In this document: piece after piece, positions 17,987 to 26,149 of the stretch | Layout: every line of letters starts with the position of its first letter | How positions within the stretch are numbered: the stretch's first letter is position 1 | Origin: Streptomyces iakyrus | Lineage (GTDB): Bacteria > Actinomycetota > Actinomycetes > Streptomycetales > Streptomycetaceae | NCBI RefSeq assembly: GCF_000717055.1 | Contig: NZ_JNXI01000012.1 | Location: 1-64,000 of the forward strand | Reading direction: 5' to 3' | Length of the DNA: 64,000 bases | The notes under the pieces: generated by a model | Database searches by the model: none | Seen by the model: the letters and a program-made list of their open reading frames with translations, nothing else | What the model was told of the DNA's origin: nothing | Position numbers and translations under genes: made by a program

Positions 17987-18371
17987 CGGACCCTCCGGTG
18001 TCAAGGGGTTCTGTAGGAGTCTGTGCAGGTGAGGACGATACTCGTGGCCCCGGGCATCGCGCACATCGGGCGCGGCGACTTCACCGAGGCCTTACGCATT
18101 GTTGACGCGTGTTTACCTGCGGTGGCGCGCCGCCGGAAGGACGAAACGCGGCCGACATGATGTGACACACATCGCCCCGGAGCACATCGCACGCGTTCCC
18201 AGAACCGCCGGACCGAATCGAACAGACACGACGAACCGTCAATTCATCCTCCCCACCAGCCACTACGACATCCGACGTCACCCGCGTGTTCCCCCCGGGG
18301 TCTCCCACCGGTCATGTACGCGCCCCTACGATCGGCCCGCACTGACGAGCCGAACGGCAGGGAGGGCGCTC
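17987..18371. other. Divergent intergenic region
   Basis: No gene is supported. A TACGAT hexamer (18327-18332) about 40 bases before the phosphodiesterase could be a -10 box. No repeat or RNA was recognised. Confidence 0.4.
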
Positions 18372-19544
18372 ATGGGAACGCAGGAGTCGAACGAAGAAAC
18401 GAGCGGTACCGGAGCGGGCGGAACCGGACGGCGGGCCCTGCTCGGCGCGGCGGTCCTCGGTGCCGGGGGAGCGGTCCTCGGCATGGCCGGCACCGCGCGA
18501 GCGGACGGCGCCCGGCACGGCGGCGGGGGAAACCTGCCCAAGCCGACGATCATCGGCCACCGCGGCGCCAGCGGCTACCGTCCGGAGCACACCTTCGGGT
18601 CGTACCAGCTGGCCCTCGACCTGGGCGCCGACATCGTCGAGGCGGGCGACCTGGTCCCGACGAAGGACGGGCACCTGGTCTGCCGTCACGAGCCGGAGAT
18701 CGGCGGCACCACGGACGTCGCCGACCACCCCGAGTTCGCCGGCCGCAAGAAGACCAAGCTGCTCGACGGTGTCTCCACCACCGGCTGGTTCACCGAGGAC
18801 TTCACGCTCGCCGAGCTGAAGACGCTGCGCGCCGTCGAACGCATCCCGGCCAACCGTCCGCACAACACCCTCTACGACGGCCGCTGGGAGATCCCCACCT
18901 TCGAAGAGGTGCTCAGATGGCAGGACGAGCAGACCCGCAAGCGCGGCAAGCAGGTGTGGATCTACCCTGAGCTCAAGCACCCCACCTACTTCCGCAAGCA
19001 GGGCCTCCCGCTGGAGGAGCGCGTCGCCAAGTTGCTGCGCAAGTACCGCAAGGACCGGCGCACCTCCCCGGTCATCCTGCAGTCCTTCGAACCGACCAGC
19101 GTCCAGCGCCTGCACAGGCTCGTCGACAACCCGCTGGTCGTCCTGCTGTCCTCGGCGAACTCCCGACCCTGGGACTTCGTCGAGACCGGCGACCCGCGCA
19201 CGGTCGCCGACCTGGTCAAGCCGGCCGGCCTCCGGGAGATCGCCTCCTACGCGCGCGGTATCGGCCCGACCCTGGACCTGGTCATCCCGCGCGACGCCCA
19301 GGGCAACCTCACCCGGCCCACGACGCTCGTCTCCGACGCGCACAAGGTCGGCCTGATCCTGCACCCGTACACGATGCGCAACGAGAATCCCTTCCTGCCC
19401 GCCGACTTCCGCAAGGGCACGGACGCGGACGCCTACGGCGACGTCTTCGGCGCGTACAAGGCGTACTTCGCGACCGGCATCGACGGCGTCTTCACCGACC
19501 AGCCCGACACGGGTCTGCTGGCCCGCGAGGACTTTAACGGCTGA
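18372..19544 (+). CDS. glpQ: Glycerophosphodiester phosphodiesterase, Tat-exported
   Basis: The enzyme hydrolyses glycerophosphodiesters to glycerol-3-phosphate and an alcohol outside the cell. The 390-residue precursor begins with a twin-arginine signal (GTGRRALLGAAVLGAGG through GTARADG, cleavage near residue 40). The GDPD barrel follows: IIGHRGASGYRPEHT holds the catalytic His-Arg, KDGHLVCRHEPEIG the second histidine, and WIYPELKHPTYF the metal-site glutamate. The C-terminal GIDGVFTDQPDTGL is family-typical. GGAGGG lies six to ten bases before the ATG. A strong hairpin follows the gene, so it appears monocistronic. GlpQ-type glycerophosphodiesterases in Streptomyces are often phosphate-regulated, but no clear PHO box was seen. 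Confidence 0.93.
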   Translation: MGTQESNEETSGTGAGGTGRRALLGAAVLGAGGAVLGMAGTARADGARHGGGGNLPKPTIIGHRGASGYRPEHTFGSYQLALDLGADIVEAGDLVPTKDGHLVCRHEPEIGGTTDVADHPEFAGRKKTKLLDGVSTTGWFTEDFTLAELKTLRAVERIPANRPHNTLYDGRWEIPTFEEVLRWQDEQTRKRGKQVWIYPELKHPTYFRKQGLPLEERVAKLLRKYRKDRRTSPVILQSFEPTSVQRLHRLVDNPLVVLLSSANSRPWDFVETGDPRTVADLVKPAGLREIASYARGIGPTLDLVIPRDAQGNLTRPTTLVSDAHKVGLILHPYTMRNENPFLPADFRKGTDADAYGDVFGAYKAYFATGIDGVFTDQPDTGLLAREDFNG

Positions 19545-19587
19545 GCCCGTCAACGCATGAGCCCACACTCCCCGGTCGAGTGAGCTT

Positions 19588-19621
19588 CGGCCGCCCGGGC
19601 AACCCGCCGCCCGGGCGGCCG
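19588..19621 (+). terminator. Hairpin terminator after glpQ
   Basis: A perfect 13-bp stem CGGCCGCCCGGGC / GCCCGGGCGGCCG encloses the loop AACCCGCC, 44 bases after the stop. No T-run follows, as is common in Streptomyces. Confidence 0.75.
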
Positions 19622-19634
19622 CGTCGCTCCGCAT

Positions 19635-20129
19635 ATGACGCACGACCTGGTCACCGCCCTGCGCCCGCTGCTCACCGCCGAGGCCTCCGCGGAGGCATAT
19701 TCCGCCGGAACCGAGCCGGGCGACCTGGAGCAGGCGGTCTGGCTCCGCCTGCTGGAGCGCCTCGACGCCGAGGGCCCGCCGCTCGACCCGCAGCAGTGGC
19801 TCCGCCGTGCCGTCCGCTCCGAGGTGCGCCGCACCCGCCGTACGAGCCGTCTCGAACGGCCGTACGCAGGTGAACCGGTCGACGACCCGGACCGCGATCC
19901 CGAACAGCTCGCACTCGCCGCCGCCCGCGGCCGGGCCCTGCGCGAGGCCGTGCGCCGCCTCCCGGGCCGCTGTCCCCGGCTGATGGAGGCCCTGCTGTCG
20001 CCGGAGGACCTGACATACCGGGAAATCGCAGGGGAGTTGGGTATCTCACAGGGGAGTCTTGGTCCGGAACGTTCCAGATGCCTGGGATGTCTCCGAAGAT
20101 TGCTCACACCGGAGGTTGCGGCCCGCTGA
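19635..20129 (+). CDS. Small sigma-70-like protein (ECF-type)
   Basis: The 164-residue protein shows a region-2-like N-terminal half (DLEQAVWLRLLERLD, WLRRAVRSEVRRTRRTSRLE). A region-4-like C-terminal helix-turn-helix follows (ALREAVRRLPGRCPRLMEAL, LTYREIAGELGISQGSLG, RSRCLGCLRRLL). It lacks an anti-sigma partner nearby and any extra C-terminal domain. It starts 14 bases after the glpQ terminator with no evident ribosome site, so it may have its own promoter within that stem or use a later start. It could act as a regulator without full sigma function. Confidence 0.75.
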   Translation: MTHDLVTALRPLLTAEASAEAYSAGTEPGDLEQAVWLRLLERLDAEGPPLDPQQWLRRAVRSEVRRTRRTSRLERPYAGEPVDDPDRDPEQLALAAARGRALREAVRRLPGRCPRLMEALLSPEDLTYREIAGELGISQGSLGPERSRCLGCLRRLLTPEVAAR

Positions 20130-20186
20130 GGACGGGGATAGGAGTGGGGAACGACCGGTGATCAGATGAGCGGGAGGCGTGCGCAC

Positions 20187-20684
20187 ATGGGCATGAGCGT
20201 GACCATCTCTGCGGCGACCGAGCAGGACGCGGAGCAGATCTTCAGACTGCAGTACCTGTGCTTCCAGACGGAGGCGGCGCTGTACGGGAACTACCGCATC
20301 GACCCGCTCGTCCAAACCCTCGACTCGGTCCGCGAGGAAGTCACCCGCGACTGCGTCTTCGTGGCCCGGCTCGGCGAGGAGGTCATCGGCTCGGTCCGCG
20401 GCTCGGTCACCGAGGACGGCGCCGCCGGCATCGGCAAGCTCTGCGTCCACCCCCGCCTCCAGGGGCACGGCATCGGCGCCCGCCTGCTCCGGGCAGCGGA
20501 GTCGGCCCTCGCCGACCAGCACGGCGCCACCCGCTTCCGCCTCCACACCGGCCACCGCAGCGAGGGCAACCTCCGCCTCTACCGCAAGGTGGGCTACGAG
20601 ACGGTGGGCACGTCCCAGGGCGCGGACGGCGTACCGATGATCGTCCTGGAGAAGCCGGCCGGTACGTACGCGGCGACGGCGTGA
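20187..20684 (+). CDS. GNAT family N-acetyltransferase
   Basis: The 165-residue protein has the GNAT fold, with the acetyl-CoA loop LCVHPRLQGHGIGARLLRAA (motif A) and the later NLRLYRKVGYETVG segment. The substrate is unknown. ATG 20187 was chosen because GGGAGG lies nine bases upstream; ATG 20166 precedes that site. A copy of the dispersed GGGGCGCGGGGAAC repeat begins seven bases after the stop. Confidence 0.85.
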   Translation: MGMSVTISAATEQDAEQIFRLQYLCFQTEAALYGNYRIDPLVQTLDSVREEVTRDCVFVARLGEEVIGSVRGSVTEDGAAGIGKLCVHPRLQGHGIGARLLRAAESALADQHGATRFRLHTGHRSEGNLRLYRKVGYETVGTSQGADGVPMIVLEKPAGTYAATA

Positions 20685-20690
20685 AGTCTT

Positions 20691-20710
20691 AGGGGCGCGG
20701 GGAACTGCGT
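20691..20710. repeat. Dispersed GGGGCGCGGGGAAC intergenic repeat
   Basis: AGGGGCGCGGGGAACTGCGT matches the blocks at 17152-17171 and 17222-17241. It lies between two convergent genes. Confidence 0.7.
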
Positions 20711-20746
20711 CAACAGCCACATTCGGCCCGTAGCCGCCTGATCACC

Positions 20747-21157
20747 TCAGGCGGCATCCCCATCCCGCGAACGCGCAGCCCGCAGCCAGTAGATCGCCGA
20801 CACCGGCAACAGAATCGGGATGAACAGATACCCCATCCCGAAGTCCGACCACACGGTCGCGTCGGGAAACGCCGAGGGTTCGGCCAAGGTCCACGTGCCC
20901 ACCGTCAGTACCCCCACCAACTCCGCGACACAGCACGCCAGCGCAGCCTTGCGCGCCGTCTCCCCGCCCCGCACCAGCGAGTACGTGATGAATCCGTACA
21001 CGACACCCGCGACGGCCGACAGCGAGTACGCCAGTGGCGCCCGGTCGAACTCGGTCGCGATCTGGTAGGCCGACCGCGACACCGCGCCCACCACCATCAC
21101 GCCGTACAGCCACACCAGCAGCGTGCCCGGACCGCTGATCAGCCGGCGCCGGCTCAC
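20747..21157 (-). CDS. Small integral membrane protein
   Basis: The 136-residue protein has four predicted membrane helices (LLVWLYGVMVVGAVSR, SLSAVAGVVYGFITYSLV, LACCVAELVGVLTVGTWTL, GYLFIPILLPVSAIYWL). It is a conserved-looking actinobacterial membrane protein without an assigned role. The GTG start at 21157 has GGGGAGG five bases upstream and lies one base after the stop of the preceding gene (TGAGGTG). The two are translationally linked and may form a complex. Confidence 0.8.
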   Translation of the reverse strand: MSRRRLISGPGTLLVWLYGVMVVGAVSRSAYQIATEFDRAPLAYSLSAVAGVVYGFITYSLVRGGETARKAALACCVAELVGVLTVGTWTLAEPSAFPDATVWSDFGMGYLFIPILLPVSAIYWLRAARSRDGDAA

Positions 21158-21158
21158 C

Positions 21159-21518
21159 TCAGCCTCCCCAGATGTCATAGAGACGCACCTCCAGCACCGC
21201 CAGCACCACACCGCCGGCGGCCACCGTCACCGAACCCCACCGCGTCCGCTCGGCCAGCGACATGAACCCGGCCGCCGGGACGCACGCGAACGCCCCCAGC
21301 AGATACGCCACGAAGATCGTCGTGCCCTGCTCCGGCTTCTCGCCCTGTGCGAGCAGCACGATCCCGCCCACCAGCTGGATCAGCGACAGCAGCGTGACCA
21401 CGGCCATCCCGATGAAGTGCCAGTCCTTCGTCGGCTGGTCGCGGTAGGCCGCCCAGCCGCACCAGGCGGCGAGCAGCAGCGCGGCGACGCCGGTCACCAG
21501 CGTCAGGGCATCAAGCAT
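21159..21518 (-). CDS. Small integral membrane protein
   Basis: The 119-residue protein has four predicted membrane helices (LTLVTGVAALLLAAWCGW, FIGMAVVTLLSLIQLVGGIV, IFVAYLLGAFACVPAAG, GSVTVAAGGVVLAVLEV). No named family was recognised. It is the first gene of a two-gene membrane-protein unit with the gene downstream and is divergent from the HAD phosphatase. Confidence 0.8.
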   Translation of the reverse strand: MLDALTLVTGVAALLLAAWCGWAAYRDQPTKDWHFIGMAVVTLLSLIQLVGGIVLLAQGEKPEQGTTIFVAYLLGAFACVPAAGFMSLAERTRWGSVTVAAGGVVLAVLEVRLYDIWGG

Positions 21519-21587
21519 GCTGCGACCTTATTACGGCCGAAAAGGCCCGATGCCTGCGGCCCTGGCCTGCACCGTAGGGTCGAGGGC

Positions 21588-22238
21588 ATGACGATCCACG
21601 CGCAGGCCCTGCTGTTCGACAACGACGGAACCCTCGTCTCCTCCCTCGCCTCGGTGGACCGCTGCTGGACACGGTGGGCCACGGAGTACGGGATCACGGC
21701 CGAGGAGTTCGCACGGGTCGAGCTGCACGGCCGGCCGGCCGCCGAGATAGCCGCCGACCTGCTGCCCGCCGAGATCGTCCCGCAGGCCGTCGCCCGCATC
21801 GAGGACCTGGAGGTCGACGACGTGCCGGGCGGCGGTGTGCAGCTGCTGCCCGGCACCCGTGCCTTCCTCGACTCCCTGCCCGGCGACCGCTGGGCCGTCG
21901 TCACCTCCGCCACCCGGCGCCTCGCCGAGGCCCGGCTCGACGCCGTCGGCATCCTGCCCAAGACTCTCGTCGCCGCCGACGACATCACGCGCGGCAAGCC
22001 CGACCCCGAGCCCTACCTCCTCGCCGCCCGCGCCCTGGGTGTCGACCCGGCGCACTGCGTCGTCTTCGAGGACGCCCCCGCGGGCCTGGCGTCCGGCCGC
22101 GCCGCCGGCATGACCACCGTGGCGTTGACCACAACCCACCAGGCCCACGAACTGCACGCCGATCTGGTCGTCGAGAACCTCTCGGCCCTGTCCGCACTGG
22201 TCACCGAGCAGGGCGTGGAGATCTCCCCGCGCGGCTGA
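21588..22238 (+). CDS. HAD-family sugar-phosphatase-like hydrolase
   Basis: The 216-residue protein has the HAD catalytic loop LLFDNDGTLVSS, in which the first aspartate of DxDGT is followed by Asn instead of the acid/base Asp. Motif II is VVTSATRRLAEARLDAVG, motif III the lysine in DDITRGKPDPEPYLLAA, and motif IV VVFEDAPAGLASGRAAG. This matches phosphatases of the GPP1/2-deoxyglucose-6-phosphatase group. The DND variant is worth noting because it could reduce general acid catalysis. A perfect 9-bp inverted repeat lies 19 bases beyond the stop. Confidence 0.88.
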   Translation: MTIHAQALLFDNDGTLVSSLASVDRCWTRWATEYGITAEEFARVELHGRPAAEIAADLLPAEIVPQAVARIEDLEVDDVPGGGVQLLPGTRAFLDSLPGDRWAVVTSATRRLAEARLDAVGILPKTLVAADDITRGKPDPEPYLLAARALGVDPAHCVVFEDAPAGLASGRAAGMTTVALTTTHQAHELHADLVVENLSALSALVTEQGVEISPRG

Positions 22239-22257
22239 CAGGCCGCGACCCCGTCCA

Positions 22258-22282
22258 CCGCTGTCCAGCATGCGGACAGCGG
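22258..22282 (+). terminator. Inverted repeat after the HAD gene
   Basis: CCGCTGTCC and GGACAGCGG form a perfect 9-bp stem around a 7-base loop AGCATGC. It probably terminates the HAD transcript, but it could instead be an operator for the leader-peptide promoter about 25 bases downstream. Confidence 0.5.
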
Positions 22283-22320
22283 AAGGCCGGTAAGGACCGT
22301 ACGCGTGTTTTACTGACGGC

Positions 22321-22407
22321 ATGACCACGACGAGCGACCGCATCCCCGCGACCGAGGCGACCATGACGCCCGGTGCTCGTTGTATGTGTCGAATGTGCGC
22401 CTTCTAG
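22321..22407 (+). CDS. Cys/Met-rich leader peptide upstream of metNIQ
   Basis: This open frame of 28 codons starts MTTTSDRIPATEAT and ends ARCMCRMCAF. Five of the final eight codons are Cys or Met (TGT ATG TGT CGA ATG TGC). It lies 206 bases ahead of a methionine transporter operon. Such a cluster of rare cognate codons in a short upstream frame is the hallmark of ribosome-mediated attenuation, and cysteine-responsive leader peptides are known in actinobacteria. A TTTACT hexamer ends six bases before the ATG, so the peptide may be translated from a leaderless transcript. No experimental support is implied. Confidence 0.6.
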   Translation: MTTTSDRIPATEATMTPGARCMCRMCAF

Positions 22408-22613
22408 AGGGCCCCCGCACCACCCCCTGAGCTCGCGCCCCGAAGCGAGACGCGACCCGTCCGCACGCTCTGAGCGTTGCGTGACCCGAGGCCGCCCCGC
22501 GCACATGTTCTCCCCGGTTCCACTTCCCAGCGAGAACCGTGTCGCGTCCCTGACCGAATGCACCTGTGCCCGGGCACACCCACGCCCGCGCACTCGACAG
22601 TGACGGAATCCCA
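22408..22613 (+). promoter_or_regulatory. Leader region between the small peptide and metN
   Basis: Several short inverted repeats could form alternative structures: CTCGC/GCGAG near 22434-22451, CACGC/GCGTG near 22466-22485, and CGGTT/AACCG near 22509-22533. This is what an attenuator controlled by ribosome position on the leader peptide would need. No SAM riboswitch consensus was recognised. Confidence 0.35.
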
Positions 22614-23648
22614 GTGATCACCACCTCGGGCCTGACCAAGGTCTACCGTGCACGCGGCCGCGAGGTCACCGCCCTGGACGGCGTCGACCTGCACGTCCGC
22701 GAAGGCGAGGTGTACGGCGTCATCGGCCAGTCCGGCGCCGGCAAGTCCTCGCTCATCCGCTGCGTCAACCTGCTGGAACGCCCCACGGCCGGCACCGTGA
22801 CCGTCGCCGGGCAGGACCTCACCGCCCTGGCCGGCCGCGGCCCGCGCGCCGGAAAGGAACTGCGGCAGGCGCGCAGCCGCATCGGCATGGTCTTCCAGCA
22901 CTTCAACCTGCTGTCCTCCCGGACCGTCCAGGACAACGTCGAACTGCCCCTGGAGATCCTCGGCAAGACCGGGAAGGAACGCTCCCGCAAGGCGCTGGAG
23001 CTGCTCGACCTGGTGGGCCTCGCCGACAAGGCGAAGTCCTACCCGGCTCAGCTCTCCGGCGGCCAGAAGCAGCGCGTCGGCATCGCCCGCGCCCTCGCCG
23101 GCGACCCGAAGGTGCTGCTGTCCGACGAGGCCACCAGCGCCCTCGACCCGGAGACCACCCGCTCGATCCTGGCGCTGCTGCGCGACCTCAACCGCCAGCT
23201 CGGCCTGACCGTCCTGCTCATCACCCACGAGATGGACGTCGTGAAGTCGGTCTGCGACTCCGCCGCCCTCATGGAGAACGGGCGCATCGTCGAGTCCGGA
23301 ACGGTCAGCGAACTCCTCGCGACGCCCGGTTCGGAACTGGCCTCGGCGCTCTTCCCGCTCGACGGCGAGGCCTCCGGCGAGGACCGCACCGTCGTCGACG
23401 TCACCTTCCAGGGCGAGAGCGCCACCCAGCCCGTCATCTCGCAGCTGGCCCGCACCTACAACATCGACATATCGATCCTCGGCGCCGCCATCGACACCGT
23501 CGGCGGCCTGCAGGTCGGCCGGATGCGCATCGAACTGCCCGGCCGCTACGAGGACAACGTCGTGCCGGTCGGCTTCCTGCGCGAGCAGGGCCTCCAGATC
23601 GACGTCCTGGGCCACGAGTCCGAACCGGTGAAGGAAGGTGCCAAGTGA
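22614..23648 (+). CDS. metN: Methionine ABC transporter ATP-binding protein
   Basis: The 344-residue ATPase drives uptake of methionine (and possibly cystine-like compounds) across the cytoplasmic membrane. Walker A is GQSGAGKSSLIR, the Q-loop MVFQHFNLLS, the ABC signature LSGGQKQRVGIARAL, Walker B VLLSDEATSALD, and the switch histidine LLITHEMDVV. Residues about 260-335 form the NIL regulatory domain that lets internal methionine inhibit transport. The GTG at 22614 begins the conserved ITTSGLTKVYRARG; an upstream in-frame GTG at 22566 is an alternative. It overlaps metI by four bases (GTGA). Confidence 0.93.
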   Translation: MITTSGLTKVYRARGREVTALDGVDLHVREGEVYGVIGQSGAGKSSLIRCVNLLERPTAGTVTVAGQDLTALAGRGPRAGKELRQARSRIGMVFQHFNLLSSRTVQDNVELPLEILGKTGKERSRKALELLDLVGLADKAKSYPAQLSGGQKQRVGIARALAGDPKVLLSDEATSALDPETTRSILALLRDLNRQLGLTVLLITHEMDVVKSVCDSAALMENGRIVESGTVSELLATPGSELASALFPLDGEASGEDRTVVDVTFQGESATQPVISQLARTYNIDISILGAAIDTVGGLQVGRMRIELPGRYEDNVVPVGFLREQGLQIDVLGHESEPVKEGAK

Positions 23649-24352
23649 CCTGGTCCGAAATGCAGCCCCTGCTGGAGCAGGCGTGTTGGGACACGCTCTA
23701 CATGGTCGGCTGGTCCACGCTCATCGCCGTCGTCGGCGGACTGCCGCTCGGCATCCTGCTGGTCCTCACCGATCGCGGCGGCCTGCTGCAGAACCTCGCC
23801 GCCAACAAGGTCATCGGGCAGGTCGTGAACATCGCCCGCTCCCTGCCGTTCATCATCCTGATGGTCGCGCTGATGGGCTTCACCCGCTCGATCACCGGGA
23901 CGACCATCGGCGTCGAGGCGGCCATCGTGCCGCTCGCCGTCGGCGCCATCCCGTTCTTCGCGCGCCTGGTCGAGACGGCCGTCCGCGAAGTGGACCACGG
24001 GCTCGTCGAGGCCGTGCAGTCCATGGGCGGCAACACCTGGACCATCGTCCGCAAGGTCCTCGTCCCCGAGTCCCTGCCGTCGCTGATCTCCAGCACCACC
24101 ACCACGATCGTCGCCCTCATCGGCTACTCCGCCATGGCGGGCACGGTCGGCGCCGGAGGCCTCGGAGACATCGCCATCCGGTACGGCTACCAGCGCTTCG
24201 AGACCCAGCTGATGTGGATCACCGTCGCGATCCTCGCCGTCGTCATCTCGCTCATCCAGTTCGCCGGCGACTACGCGGCCCGCTCCCTGCACCGCCGCGG
24301 CGCCCACTCGGGGCCCGCCCCCAAGCTGCGGCTGCTCAAAGCTGCTTCCTGA
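23645..24352 (+). CDS. metI: Methionine ABC transporter permease
   Basis: The 235-residue inner-membrane subunit has five or six helices and the permease coupling motif EAVQSMGGNTWTIVRKVLVP. Other MetI-typical stretches are NIARSLPFIILMVALMGFTR and AMAGTVGAGGLGDIAIRYGYQ. It starts with GTG inside the metN stop. The charged tail after residue 215 is ordinary. Confidence 0.93.
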   Translation: MTWSEMQPLLEQACWDTLYMVGWSTLIAVVGGLPLGILLVLTDRGGLLQNLAANKVIGQVVNIARSLPFIILMVALMGFTRSITGTTIGVEAAIVPLAVGAIPFFARLVETAVREVDHGLVEAVQSMGGNTWTIVRKVLVPESLPSLISSTTTTIVALIGYSAMAGTVGAGGLGDIAIRYGYQRFETQLMWITVAILAVVISLIQFAGDYAARSLHRRGAHSGPAPKLRLLKAAS

Positions 24353-24412
24353 ACTCCCCGGACACCCACACGGGGTCGCACCACCGCAAGGTCACAAGGA
24401 AAGGCACTTTTC

Positions 24413-25231
24413 GTGCGTAACACCGCCAAGATCACCACCGCCGCCCTCGCCGCCGGAGCCCTCACCCTCGGGCTCAGCGCCTGCGGCGCGGACAGCGCCT
24501 CCACCGACGGCCCCCTGATCGTCGCCGCCAGCCCCGTCCCGCACGCCGAGATCCTGAACTACGTCAAGGACAACCTCGCCGAGAAGGAGGGCCTGGACCT
24601 CCAGGTCAAGGAGTTCACCGACTACGTCACGCCGAACACGGCGACGCAGGACGGCTCCGTCGGCGCCAACTACTTCCAGAACAAGCCGTACCTCGACGAC
24701 TTCAACAAGAAGAACGGCACCGACATCGTGCCCGTCGTCACGGTCCACCTGGAGCCGCTCGGCCTCTACTCCCACAAGGTCAAGAAGGCCGACGACCTGA
24801 AGAGCGGTGCGACCGTCGCCATCCCCAACGACACGGTCAACGAGGCCCGCGCCCTCAAGCTCCTCGCCGCCGACGGGCTCATCACCCTCAAGGCCGGCGT
24901 CGGCAACGAGGCGACCCCCTCCGACATCACCAAGAACCCCAAGAACCTCAAGTTCAAGGAGCTGGAGGCGGCTCAGACCCCGCGCTCCCTCGACGACGTG
25001 GACGCCGCCGTCGTCAACGGCAACTACGCGATCGAGTCCGACCTCAAGCCCTCCAAGGACGCCCTGATCCTGGAGTCTCCGAAGAACAACCCCTACGGCA
25101 ACTTCCTCGCCGTGAAGAAGGGCAACGAGGACGACCCGCGCGTGAAGAAGCTCGCGAAGCTCCTCACCTCGCCCGAGGTGAAGAAGTTCATCCAGGACAA
25201 GTACGCCGGCTCCGTGCTCGCCTCCTTCTGA
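24413..25231 (+). CDS. metQ: Methionine-binding lipoprotein
   Basis: The 272-residue extracellular lipoprotein delivers methionine to MetNI. Residues 1-24 form a lipoprotein signal ending LGLSACGAD (lipidated Cys near residue 24). The mature part has the NLPA family pattern: LIVAASPVPHAEILNYVKDN, VKEFTDYVTPNTATQDGSVG, NYFQNKPYLDDFN, and GLYSHKVKKADDLKSGATVA. It starts with GTG behind AAGGAAAGG, 60 bases after metI. It closes the metNIQ operon. Confidence 0.95.
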   Translation: MRNTAKITTAALAAGALTLGLSACGADSASTDGPLIVAASPVPHAEILNYVKDNLAEKEGLDLQVKEFTDYVTPNTATQDGSVGANYFQNKPYLDDFNKKNGTDIVPVVTVHLEPLGLYSHKVKKADDLKSGATVAIPNDTVNEARALKLLAADGLITLKAGVGNEATPSDITKNPKNLKFKELEAAQTPRSLDDVDAAVVNGNYAIESDLKPSKDALILESPKNNPYGNFLAVKKGNEDDPRVKKLAKLLTSPEVKKFIQDKYAGSVLASF

Positions 25232-25256
25232 GCCCCCGCCCGGCACCCGCACGCAC

Positions 25257-25289
25257 GGGGCCCTTCCCCCACCCGGAGGGGAGGGTCCC
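25257..25289 (+). terminator. Probable terminator of metNIQ
   Basis: GGGGCCCTTCCCC and GGGGAGGGTCCC can form an imperfect G/C-rich hairpin beginning 25 bases after metQ. There is no T-run. Confidence 0.5.
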
Positions 25290-25371
25290 GTGGTGCGGAT
25301 CAGTGCTTTCATGCTGCATGCTGGGCAGTTCAGCATGCCCAGAAGGTTCACCGAAGGTTACGGAGCGGCGC

Positions 25372-26004
25372 ATGACGAGCACCTTCCCCAACATCTCCAT
25401 CAGCACGGAGCGGTTGGTGCTGCGTCCCCTCGACGAAGACGACGTCGCCTCCCTGGCCGCGATGATGAACGACGAACAGGTGGCGGCCTGGACCTCCGTC
25501 CCCCAGCCCTTCACGGAGGACGGCGCCCGCACCTGGATCACCGACTACGCCCCCGCCGCGCGCACCGGGGGACGCGGAATCGACTTCGCCGTCACCGAGT
25601 TCCTCACCCAGCGCCTGGTCGGCCTCATCCAGCTCACCAAGACCAACTGGCACGTACGCTCCACCGAACTGTCGTACATCATCGCCCCCTGGGCCCGCGG
25701 CGAGGGCTACGCCTCCGAGGCCGCCCTCGTCACCGCCCAGTGGCTCTTCACGGACCAGAAGTTCGAGCGCATCGAACTGCGCACGGCGGCCGACAACACC
25801 GCCTCCCAGCAGGTCGCGCAGAAGATCGGCTGTATCAGCGAGGGCGTGCTGCGCAACGCCTGCATAGCCCGGGCCCGCGCCGAGGACGGCACCTGGACCG
25901 ACGTACGCACCGACTTCATCGTCTGGAGCCTGCTCCCCGAGGACCTGGAAGGCGTCGGCGACCAGCTCCGCGACGGCTTCACGTCCTTCGGCGACTGGAA
26001 CTGA
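25372..26004 (+). CDS. GNAT family N-acetyltransferase (RimJ/RimL type)
   Basis: The 210-residue protein starts with the RimL-type ISTERLVLRPLDEDDVASLA. It continues with IIAPWARGEGYASEAALVTA (acetyl-CoA site) and RIELRTAADNTASQQVAQKI. The subgroup acetylates protein N-termini or amino compounds; the substrate is unknown. ATG 25372 is the start that places this block at the N-terminus. It is a single gene between metQ and cobL. Confidence 0.88.
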   Translation: MTSTFPNISISTERLVLRPLDEDDVASLAAMMNDEQVAAWTSVPQPFTEDGARTWITDYAPAARTGGRGIDFAVTEFLTQRLVGLIQLTKTNWHVRSTELSYIIAPWARGEGYASEAALVTAQWLFTDQKFERIELRTAADNTASQQVAQKIGCISEGVLRNACIARARAEDGTWTDVRTDFIVWSLLPEDLEGVGDQLRDGFTSFGDWN

Positions 26005-26149
26005 CCGGAACCACCCGCGGGACGACGGCGACGGCAACGCCGGGGCTCCCTCAGACACCTCCACCGGGTACCCTCACGGAGCCCGCCCGCGGGCTGCTCC
26101 CCACAACACCACGCAGACGACCTGCGAAAACCCCTGGAGACTGACGACG

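Noticed and set aside
22239..22613. SAM riboswitch upstream of metNIQ
   Set aside because: No SAM-I, SAM-II or SAM-IV consensus core could be matched; the leader peptide explains the region better.
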